Shown piece after piece: positions 57,626-64,000 of a stretch of DNA of 64,000 nucleotides; position 1 is the first letter of the stretch; each line of letters starts with the position of its first letter. The stretch is from Paraburkholderia caribensis. Its GTDB lineage: Bacteria; Pseudomonadota; Gammaproteobacteria; Burkholderiales; Burkholderiaceae. Below the pieces are notes generated by a model. It was not told where the DNA came from. It was given only the letters and a program-made list of their open reading frames with translations, and made no database searches. The DNA is taken from assembly GCF_002902945.1 (NCBI RefSeq), contig NZ_CP026103.1:1426001-1490000 (forward strand), in the 5' to 3' direction. The position numbers were made by a program, and so were the translations under genes.

Positions 57626-57736
57626 CGGTACCGCCCGTTAGCGCTGCCATCGGCGCGTTCGCCTCTTCTGAAGAACGGCACGGAACGTCCGGCGAGCCAG
57701 AGGGAGATCGTTCGACGCAAGGATGGTATTCACCCA

Positions 57737-58366
57737 CTACGACGCAGCGCGAAAAGGAATCACCGCCAGCAACTGCGCCACTCCCGCGTGCAATTTGCGT
57801 TTGCTGGCACCGTCGGCGGCCTGGACGGACAGGCCGGAGAAAACGGACATGCACAAGGTGGCAAGCGCCGCGTGGTCCACGTCGCGCGCGAGTTCGCCCT
57901 GTTCGACGGCTTTCTTCAAGCGTTTTTCTACGGTACGCGTCATCCTGAGACGCAACCCCTGAAGAAAGTTTCGCAGCTCGACGTGCTCCGCGCCGATCCC
58001 CGCGCCGCCGAGAAAAATCATGCATCCACGAGAACGCTGTCCGCTCGTGAAAAGGTCGATGCTTGCATCGAACATCGCTTCGAGGCTTTCGCGCAAAGTC
58101 GCGCGCGATTCGAAGTTCCTCAACGCCGCGCCGCCTTCAGCGCGCACGTAAAGCTCGATCGCCTCGCGATACAGGCTTTCCTTGTTGCCGAATGCCGCGT
58201 AGATGCTCGGCGAGTTGACGCCCATTGCATCGACGAGATCCGACATCGAGCACATGTCGAAGCCTTTTTCCCAGAAAAGGTCCATGGCGCGCCTGAGCGC
58301 CACCTCGCGTTCGAATGCTCTCGGCCTGCCGCGCCCTTTGGTTTCGCCGCCACTGGCTGGCTCCAT
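57737..58366 (-). CDS. TetR/AcrR-family transcriptional regulator
   Basis: 209 residues from ATG 58366 (GAGAGAGGGG ahead). The helix-turn-helix region is RAMDLFWEKGFDMCSMSDLVDAMGVNSPSIYAAFGNKESLYREAIELY, and the ligand domain contains RGCMIFLGG. The longer frame to 58468 has no family sequence at its start. It is oriented away from the small secreted-protein gene at 58551; its targets are unclear. Confidence 0.9.
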   Translation of the reverse strand: MEPASGGETKGRGRPRAFEREVALRRAMDLFWEKGFDMCSMSDLVDAMGVNSPSIYAAFGNKESLYREAIELYVRAEGGAALRNFESRATLRESLEAMFDASIDLFTSGQRSRGCMIFLGGAGIGAEHVELRNFLQGLRLRMTRTVEKRLKKAVEQGELARDVDHAALATLCMSVFSGLSVQAADGASKRKLHAGVAQLLAVIPFRAAS

Positions 58367-58550
58367 GTCCCCTCTCTCCGGGCATGCAATTGTCGCAAAC
58401 CCACGAAAACTGAATTCTATGTCGATCATAACAAAAATATGGACGCACGCACTGAGCCTGTGCTTCAATATATGTAATAGTCGTCACAAAATATCGTGCC
58501 CATCGGGTAGATGCGATGGTCGGGCGGTTTAACATCTTAAGGATTGTGCA

Positions 58551-58805
58551 ATGAAGCTGATTTCCTCTTCCCTGTTCGCTGCCACGTTGCTGGCCGTGCC
58601 GATGGTATCGCACGCGCAAGCGGTTTCCGAGGCGAAGGCTGACTCGCCCGTGTACACCGTATTCGTCGATGCGCCCACGGGCTACACGTTCGTGAAGTTG
58701 CCGGACGGCTGGAAATTCGTCGGCGCTGTGACGCAGGAAGACGCGCGCCTCGTGCAGGCTGGCTCGGTGCCGAAAGCACACTCATCGGCGAAGCAGTCGA
58801 GTTAA
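58551..58805 (+). CDS. Small secreted hypothetical protein
   Basis: 84 residues. A signal peptide (MKLISSSLFAATLLAVPMVSHA) precedes a short domain with DAPTGYTFVKLPDGWKFVGAVTQED. AAGGA precedes ATG 58551. No domain is recognised. An intrinsic terminator follows the gene. Confidence 0.72.
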   Translation: MKLISSSLFAATLLAVPMVSHAQAVSEAKADSPVYTVFVDAPTGYTFVKLPDGWKFVGAVTQEDARLVQAGSVPKAHSSAKQSS

Positions 58806-58831
58806 GCAGAGGTTGGAAGTACTCAAAAGGC

Positions 58832-58863
58832 AAACGCCGCTTTTCGTGCGAAGAGCGGCGTTT
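58832..58863 (+). terminator. Terminator hairpin after the small secreted-protein gene
   Basis: Perfect 10-bp arms AAACGCCGCT (58832-58841) and AGCGGCGTTT (58854-58863), then GTTGTT. It could also serve the convergent esterase gene ending at 58919. Confidence 0.65.
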
Positions 58864-58918
58864 GTTGTTACCGCGTTGCGTTTAGCGGCTGACAGGCCGC
58901 GCGAAACAGCAAACCGCC

Positions 58919-59980
58919 TCATCCCCGTTTGGGATGCTCAAGAAAGAATCGCAGCATCTCGGCACTCGCGTCCGGGCCGCTCGGGTCCGTATAACTGCCG
59001 CGTGCATTACCGCCCGACCACGCGTGTGGCGCGCCATGAATCGTCCACAGCTCCGCCTCGTTTCCATCGGGGGAAACAAGCTTCGCGACGGTACAGCTAC
59101 GCCGGCCCGCTCCGGCCTGACGCCGTACACTGCCGTCAGGCCGCGCGTCGAAACCCTGCACCAGTTGCGTAGCGTTCGTGACGTGAACCGTGGCGTCCGC
59201 GTCGCCATGAAAGACGATCATGGGCCGCTTCGGTGCGTCTTTGGCGGGCTTCCCGTGCGCGGTCGCGCTGCGGCGTTTGCCGCCTTTCATTGCGGCGAGC
59301 GCAGAGGGCAAATCGTGCGCGCAGCCGGCTGGCAGACCGGAATGCACGCCCGCCGCCGCGTACAGGTCAGGGTAGGTGGCGATCATGATCGCCGCCATCG
59401 CGCCGCCCGCAGACAGGCCCGCGACATACACGCGCGACCGATCGACATTATGGGCCGCGATGATCTCGCGCGTGATGCCTGCGATCAACGACGGCTCGCC
59501 ATTCTCGCGGTGCTGATCGTTGGGTTTGAACCAGTTCCAGCACTTCGACGGATTGGCCTGTTGCGGCTGCACCGGATAAGCGACCAGGCATCGATGCTGC
59601 TCGGCAAGCGCGTTCATCTGCGTACCTGCGGCAAAGTCGTCGGCGTTCTGCGTGCAGCCGTGCAGCATCACGATCAATGGCAGCGGCTCACCGACTGCGC
59701 CCGCTGGCACATACAGCCGATACTGCCGCGAGCCCGCGGCGTTCGAATACGCATGCGTGCTGAAATGCCCCCGGTCTTCGACGTCGTCGGCATGTTCTCG
59801 TGCGGTATGTGGCGTGACATCCTTGGCTATTGTCCCGGCGAACGGAAAAACGGCTGGATCTCGCGCCGCGTCGCTCACGCCATCGACAACGTCGCCTCGC
59901 AGCGCGCGTTGTATGGCTTGCGTCGCTTCGGCGGGACCGCGAGTACGCAGCAAGCTCATCGCTTCGTGCATTGAATTCAT
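58919..59980 (-). CDS. PHB depolymerase-family esterase
   Basis: 353 residues from ATG 59980, chosen because GAAGG lies just upstream; ATG 60001 is in frame but lacks a site. An alpha/beta hydrolase of the LpqC/PHB-depolymerase group: oxyanion region MLHGCTQNADDFA, nucleophile in GLSAGGAM, Asp in FHGDADATVH and His in HGAPHAWSGG. There is no signal peptide, so it is probably cytoplasmic. It may cleave polyester or acylated substrates. It is 63 bp downstream of the CopG-like gene on the same strand. Confidence 0.85.
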   Translation of the reverse strand: MNSMHEAMSLLRTRGPAEATQAIQRALRGDVVDGVSDAARDPAVFPFAGTIAKDVTPHTAREHADDVEDRGHFSTHAYSNAAGSRQYRLYVPAGAVGEPLPLIVMLHGCTQNADDFAAGTQMNALAEQHRCLVAYPVQPQQANPSKCWNWFKPNDQHRENGEPSLIAGITREIIAAHNVDRSRVYVAGLSAGGAMAAIMIATYPDLYAAAGVHSGLPAGCAHDLPSALAAMKGGKRRSATAHGKPAKDAPKRPMIVFHGDADATVHVTNATQLVQGFDARPDGSVRRQAGAGRRSCTVAKLVSPDGNEAELWTIHGAPHAWSGGNARGSYTDPSGPDASAEMLRFFLEHPKRG

Positions 59981-60043
59981 GAAACCTTCGTCGAATTTCA
60001 TCGTTTGTGTCCGGTTAGCGGAAGTGGGTATTGCGCAGCCTGA

Positions 60044-60469
60044 TCAGTGGATTCTGTCAGCGAGCGCCGTCTTGACGGCAGGCGAGGCGTGAAACGCGCC
60101 GAGCACCGTGACGCTTTCGATGGTGGCGAGCGCAAGTTCGGGCGTGACGTCGCTGGCAATGCTGGCGAGTCCCAGCACCTGAATGGTGAGGCGCTGGCGC
60201 GCGGCGCGAACCGCCTCGAGGTCCTGCCGCGAAAAATGCTGGAGTCCGAGCACGAGGGCACGGCGTGTCACCGTGTCCTGCACGACCTGCGCATGAAGAG
60301 CAAGCTGGTTGCGAATGGCCGTCCGGATCAGGTCGGTCCGGTTCGAATAAAAGCCTTCTTCGACCAGCAGATCGATCTGTCCGAGATCGACGGGGCCGAG
60401 GTTGATCGTGATTTTTTCCGACTCGCCGCCCTTGGGACGAATCAGCTCGAGTGCAGCGGGTTTCTTCAT
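60044..60469 (-). CDS. Ribbon-helix-helix (CopG-like) transcriptional regulator
   Basis: 141 residues. The N-terminal part has the ribbon-helix-helix pattern: strand KITINLGPVDLGQIDLLVEEGFYSNRTDLIRTAIRNQL. An unusually long helical C-terminal part (60-70 residues) follows. AGGATGG precedes ATG 60469. A perfect 18-bp palindrome 15 bp upstream is probably its operator. It is upstream of the PHB-depolymerase-type gene and may control it. Confidence 0.82.
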   Translation of the reverse strand: MKKPAALELIRPKGGESEKITINLGPVDLGQIDLLVEEGFYSNRTDLIRTAIRNQLALHAQVVQDTVTRRALVLGLQHFSRQDLEAVRAARQRLTIQVLGLASIASDVTPELALATIESVTVLGAFHASPAVKTALADRIH

Positions 60470-60483
60470 TTTTCCATCCTCTC

Positions 60484-60501
60484 ACCATCCATATGGATGG
60501 T
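60484..60501. promoter_or_regulatory. Perfect palindrome before the CopG-like gene
   Basis: ACCATCCATATGGATGGT, a perfect 18-bp palindrome made of 9-bp half-sites, 15-32 bp before the gene start. It overlaps the ribosome-site side of the leader and is a likely autorepression site for the ribbon-helix-helix protein. Confidence 0.6.
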
Positions 60502-60615
60502 TATAGGCTGGTTTTTGTCGCACCGCAACATCAACATTCAGGGCCGGTACACTTTCTGGCGCCCCAGGAACACGCATTACAGCAGGCTGGTAGTTGCGGA
60601 ATCGATAGGCAGCGA

Positions 60616-60872
60616 ATGCTCGTCCGGAACTCGGCGTCGCTGTTCCAGAAGGTGGACAGTGAACTGGTCCCCGAAACTCGGGCAACACTGGAAGCTGCGC
60701 AACGTTCATTCGATGCGGCAAACGCTACACTTGCGAAGGACTCTCCGCTTCAAGCCGATGTCCATCAGGCGCTGGGCGAATTACGTCGAACCCTTGTCAG
60801 TCCTGGACACTGCCGGAATATTTGCAACGGCATTCTGAATCACTTCTGTGGGGCAAACCGGACCGCAACTGA
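60616..60872 (+). pseudogene. Frameshifted C-terminal remnant of pqiB (MlaD-type protein)
   Basis: One frame gives LVRNSASLFQKVDSELVPETR, TLEAAQRSFDAANATL and DVHQALGELRRTL. A different frame continues with SWTLPEYLQRHSESLLWGKP and stops at 60872. Together they match the C-terminal end of paraquat-inducible protein B (helical region then ...YLQRHPE.LLRGKP). The N-terminal MlaD repeats are missing and no start is present. It is a decayed fragment, not a functional gene. Confidence 0.7.
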
Positions 60873-60940
60873 ACCCATCGCGTCGGGGAAGTGCCAACGG
60901 CGCACGGCGCGAACAACGACAAAGAGGGAGATCGCCTGCC

Positions 60941-61924
60941 GTGAAGATATTTGCTGTGGTCGCTGTCGTTTGCGGTTTGCTTGCTGCGCCGGCTTTTGCC
61001 GCCAACGTCGACTTCGAAGAGGTCAAGATCGCCAATGGCACGGAACCGCCATTGACGGCCGGAATCTGGTATCCGACCAACGCTGCCGCAGCCGGGCAAA
61101 CCGTCGGCAACTCCACGGAGACTGTCGCACGTGATGCGCCCGTCGCCGGGCGAGGCTTGCCGTTGATCGTGATCTCGCACGGCGGCGGCGGATGGTACGA
61201 CAGCCACTATGACACCGCCATCGCGCTGGCCCACGCCGGCTTCGTGGCAGCGGCGGTGAGCCATGCGGGTGACACGTTCGACGATCAGAGCCGCGTTATG
61301 CAACTATGGCGTCGTCCCGTTCAACTGCACCGACTGGTGGACTACATGCTGGACGAGTGGGCCGATCATGAGCATCTGGACAAGGCGCGCGTCGGCGCAT
61401 TCGGCTTCTCCAATGGCGGCTTCACCGTACTCGTGACGGTGGGCGGTGTGCCGAAACTGTCGGAGATTGCTCCATATTGTCACGCACACGCGGATCACGA
61501 CCTGTGCAGCGCGCTGCAGCATGCCGGAGTCAATCCCGATCTGGCTGAGGCGGTGCCCGCGAGCATGTGGGTGCGGGACCCGCGAATCAAGGCCGCGGTG
61601 ATTGCGGCTCCCGCTTTCGGGTTTGCCTTTGGACGCGAGGGCTTAAGCGGCGTACGTATCCCAATCCAACTGTGGCGTGCCGCCGATGACCGTCATCAGC
61701 CGGACCCCTACTATGAAGAAGCGGTGCGCACCGGCCTGCCCTATCCGCCTGAATATCACGTCGTACCGAACGCAGGACACTACGATTTTCTGCCGCCCTG
61801 CAATGCGCGCCTCGCCCGCAAAATGCCCGCCCTTTGCAATAGCTTGCCGGGCTTCGATCGCGCGGCGTTCCACGAGCAGTTCAATGGAGATGTGGTCGAT
61901 TTTTTTCGCACGACGTTGCACTGA
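60941..61924 (+). CDS. Secreted alpha/beta hydrolase (dienelactone hydrolase/PAF-acetylhydrolase-like)
   Basis: 327 residues from GTG 60941 with GAGGGAG upstream. A signal peptide (MKIFAVVAVVCGLLAAPAFA) precedes an alpha/beta hydrolase domain: VISHGGGGWYDSHYDTA, nucleophile in FGFSNGGF, and a C-terminal His in NAGHYDFLPPC. It should act in the periplasm or outside. The substrate is unknown. The start is preferred over the 60848 frame, whose extra part lies in the pqiB remnant. Confidence 0.85.
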   Translation: MKIFAVVAVVCGLLAAPAFAANVDFEEVKIANGTEPPLTAGIWYPTNAAAAGQTVGNSTETVARDAPVAGRGLPLIVISHGGGGWYDSHYDTAIALAHAGFVAAAVSHAGDTFDDQSRVMQLWRRPVQLHRLVDYMLDEWADHEHLDKARVGAFGFSNGGFTVLVTVGGVPKLSEIAPYCHAHADHDLCSALQHAGVNPDLAEAVPASMWVRDPRIKAAVIAAPAFGFAFGREGLSGVRIPIQLWRAADDRHQPDPYYEEAVRTGLPYPPEYHVVPNAGHYDFLPPCNARLARKMPALCNSLPGFDRAAFHEQFNGDVVDFFRTTLH

Positions 61925-62071
61925 GTCTTCCTGTTCCCCGGCACACAGAAAATCGAGCCCGGCAATGAACGAAACAAAAATGACCTTTTCCCCAATGAAG
62001 ATCAGCAACACCGGGATTGCCAACCCGACCGGCTATCGCTATTCGCCCCGAATAGTCGAACCCATCACGCG

Positions 62072-63319
62072 TCAAACGGGACCCCTCAGCGCCTCCACGA
62101 TCCCCGCCGCTGCCCGCGCGGCCACTTCACACCCGAGCACGATATGGGCCTCCGAAGTATCCTCGATGAAATCGTGACTGACGCCGCCAATGCTCGGCAC
62201 GAAAAGCATGCATGCGGGAATGTGATGCGCGATCACCTGCGCATCGTGAGACGCACCGCTCGGCATATGAATCCACTGGCCCGGTGCGACCGCTTCGGCC
62301 GCTTGCGCAATGCGCTGCTGCAACGCCGTATCCATTACGACCGGCTCTTCCGGGCCGTCGCAAGGTATCAGTTCGACCTGCACGGCGTGCTGCAAATTCC
62401 ACTCGTCCGCTAACGCAGCAAGCGCGCTTTCCATCGCATGCAGCCGCTCGGAGTTCCCGTCACGGAACTGCAAGTACATATCGGCCTTGCCGGGCACCAC
62501 ACTGAACGAACCGGGATCGAGATCGATCCGGCCGACAGTCCACACCGTGTCCGCATCCGCCAGGCGGCCAAACGCAGCATCGATACGCGCGATGAACGCA
62601 ACCAGCGCCGCTCCCGCGTCGCGCCGGATGGACATCGGCGTCGTGCCCGCGTGATTCCGCTGCCCGGTGAAGCGCAACTGAAATTCGCGGATGCCGACGA
62701 TCGTCGTCACCACGCCAATCGACTTCCCCGATGCTTCGAGCCGCCCGCCCTGTTCGATATGCGGTTCGAGATACGCGCGTTGTCTCGTCCGATCAAGCAT
62801 CACGCGCGGCACGTCGGCCACGCCTGCCTGTGCGAGCGCATCGCCGAGCAACAGGCCGTCACGATTGCGCGCGTGCTGCAACGACGCATCGATTGCATCG
62901 CCGACGAAACTGCGACTGCCAAGGAAACTCGAAAACGCGCCCTCTTCGTCGATCCACGATGCCACGTCCACCGCGAAGTCGCGTGTCGCCGCGCATTCGT
63001 CGAGGGCGCGCGCGATTTCGAGGCCGTAGATCACGCCGAGCGCGCCGTCCAGCCAGCCGCCCGTCGGCTGCGTGTCGGTGTGCGAGCCGATCACGAGCGC
63101 TGGGCCGGACTTGCGCGAGCGCCCGAACACCGTCCCGACACCATCGATGGTTGCGTCCAGCCCGGCATCGGTCATCCGGCTGGCAAGCCAGCGGCGCGCG
63201 TCCATATCGACCGGCGACAGCGACAGACGCACCACGCCGGGTCCATTGGCGCCAAAGTTACGCAAAGCCTTGAGATCGTCGAGCAGACGAGCGGGATTGA
63301 TGCGTGGGAAGTCTTGCAC
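62072..63319 (-). CDS. Zn-dependent M20-family amidohydrolase (allantoate/N-carbamoyl amino acid type)
   Basis: 415 residues from GTG 63319 with GGAGG upstream. The M20 metal-site features are visible: IGSHTDTQPTGGWLDGALG, WIDEEGAFSSFLGSRSF (metal Glu pair) and the C-terminal MPSGASHDAQVI. The dimerisation domain carries RNHAGTTPMSIRRDAG. Members cleave N-carbamoyl-amino acids, allantoate or ureidoglycolate. No partner genes adjoin, so the substrate is not fixed. Confidence 0.88.
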   Translation of the reverse strand: MQDFPRINPARLLDDLKALRNFGANGPGVVRLSLSPVDMDARRWLASRMTDAGLDATIDGVGTVFGRSRKSGPALVIGSHTDTQPTGGWLDGALGVIYGLEIARALDECAATRDFAVDVASWIDEEGAFSSFLGSRSFVGDAIDASLQHARNRDGLLLGDALAQAGVADVPRVMLDRTRQRAYLEPHIEQGGRLEASGKSIGVVTTIVGIREFQLRFTGQRNHAGTTPMSIRRDAGAALVAFIARIDAAFGRLADADTVWTVGRIDLDPGSFSVVPGKADMYLQFRDGNSERLHAMESALAALADEWNLQHAVQVELIPCDGPEEPVVMDTALQQRIAQAAEAVAPGQWIHMPSGASHDAQVIAHHIPACMLFVPSIGGVSHDFIEDTSEAHIVLGCEVAARAAAGIVEALRGPV

Positions 63320-63863
63320 GCGGGTCCTCCGAAACAGGCGTATTTGGGCAAAGCGTGATTTTCGCATCAACCCAATGAACTCGCGCCGGGTGGGGCCTTC
63401 ACGCGTTGGACCCGATGTCTAAAGGACTTTTGTCCTCTGTAGCAGGCGCCGCGTCGACGCTGCTCCGGGCGAGGATTTCCCGCTGACCGATACCGGCGCT
63501 GAACGGGCGGGCTGTCCCCTTGGTCCTCGTCTACGCTGTCGATGCGCCGCCCCGACAGCCGGCCAGGCCGTCGCCTGATTTCCCGGCACAACAGTTTTTC
63601 ACGCCGGGAATAAATCTCCGATCCGCACGGTATTGCCTCGTGCGTCCACAGCGTTGCAGACCTTTGCCCACTGGGCGAGAGGCGCCTGTACATGCGAACC
63701 GTGAGTGCCGTTGACGCGTTCGAAACACGCGTGCGTGCCCAGAACCAAGAACAATGCTTTCCAGTTATCCGCCTTAATCTTGCGCGGGCGGATACCTACA
63801 CTGCATTCAACGGTTCGCAAACGCGATTGTTTGAAAACTGAACCGAATACCGGAGGTAACTAT
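63320..63863. other. Gene-free region between divergent genes
   Basis: 544 bp. No convincing ORF, RNA or repeat. Short open frames exist, but none has both a ribosome site and recognisable protein sequence. A clean GGAGGTAAC site lies at its end, serving the gene at 63864. Confidence 0.5.
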
Positions 63864-64000
63864 CATGAAGTCCCTGATCCACGCCGTTGTCATTGCCGCA
63901 GCCCTCGCTGCCCCCGTAGCCGCATTCGCCCAGTCGAACCAGCCCGTCACCCGTGCGCAGGTACGCGCCGAACTCATTCAACTCGAAAAGGCTGGGTATC
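63864..64000 (+). CDS. DUF4148-domain protein, 3' partial
   Basis: The first 45 residues are visible. A signal peptide (MKSLIHAVVIAAALAAPVAAFA) is followed by the DUF4148 motif VTRAQVRAELIQLEKAGY. These are small secreted Burkholderiales proteins of unknown function, usually about 80-100 residues. GGAGGTAAC ten bases before the ATG is a strong ribosome site. The window ends inside the gene. Confidence 0.85.

Noticed and set aside
63599..63820. 73-residue minus-strand ORF
   Set aside because: Sequence looks partly protein-like, but there is no clear ribosome site and no recognised family; left as unsupported.

Overview
The window is high-GC, gene-dense chromosome-like DNA with the character of a soil or plant-associated Burkholderiales, most likely Paraburkholderia or Caballeronia. 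This rests on the family mix: two HAAT/urea-type ABC systems, many LysR/GntR/TetR/LacI regulators, small Burkholderia-type secreted proteins, a DUF4148 protein and a PHB-depolymerase-type esterase beside a CopG-like regulator. No rRNA, tRNA, CRISPR or phage structural genes were seen.

Layout. 1-13 kb: end of a tartrate/D-malate dehydrogenase gene and an ACS-type MFS transporter; a CsbD protein; a large membrane GGDEF/EAL protein; a divergent ATPase/GNAT pair; 3-hydroxybutyryl-CoA dehydrogenase. 9.4-14.3 kb: glycolate oxidase genes glcDEF behind a divergent FadR-type regulator, with two TGGT-N3-ACCA operator candidates. 14.26-16.93 kb: a large palindromic repeat region with tandem 59-bp repeats. 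It is split by a complete IS256-family element (15241-16611) with terminal inverted repeats and an 8-bp target duplication. 16.9-18.6 kb: a hipBA toxin-antitoxin pair with three operator-like repeats spaced exactly 26 bp. 18.7-23.1 kb: CheV, a FUSC membrane protein and a LacI regulator. 23.1-28.2 kb: an operon for an enoyl-CoA hydratase, an MFS transporter and an aldehyde dehydrogenase, divergent from a GntR regulator.

28.2-44.9 kb is the main system: two neighbouring amide-utilisation loci on the minus strand. Locus A holds an AmiC-like sensor, an amidase-signature amidase with the Lys96/Ser171/Ser195 triad, and a five-gene ABC importer. A divergent MarR gene and the amidase promoter share an operator-like palindrome. 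Locus B holds a periplasmic binding protein, LivHMGF-type importer genes, an FmdA-type formamidase/acetamidase, AmiC and AmiR (ANTAR). Its first gene is preceded by a promoter, two hexaloop hairpins fitting the ANTAR RNA pattern, and an intrinsic terminator that overlaps the second hairpin. The sequence therefore suggests that AmiR antiterminates its own operon when AmiC senses an amide.

44.9-52 kb: a LysR regulator divergent from a D-glutamate-cyclase-family gene, an MFS transporter and a 5-oxoprolinase/hydantoinase A-B fusion, which together suggest 5-oxoproline or D-glutamate use. 52-64 kb: accessory genes (GST, LLM flavin oxidoreductase, isochorismatase-type hydrolase, tautomerase-TetR pair, TetR, secreted small proteins, polyhydroxyalkanoate-type esterase with a CopG-like regulator, a frameshifted pqiB remnant, an alpha/beta hydrolase, an M20 amidohydrolase and the start of a DUF4148 protein).
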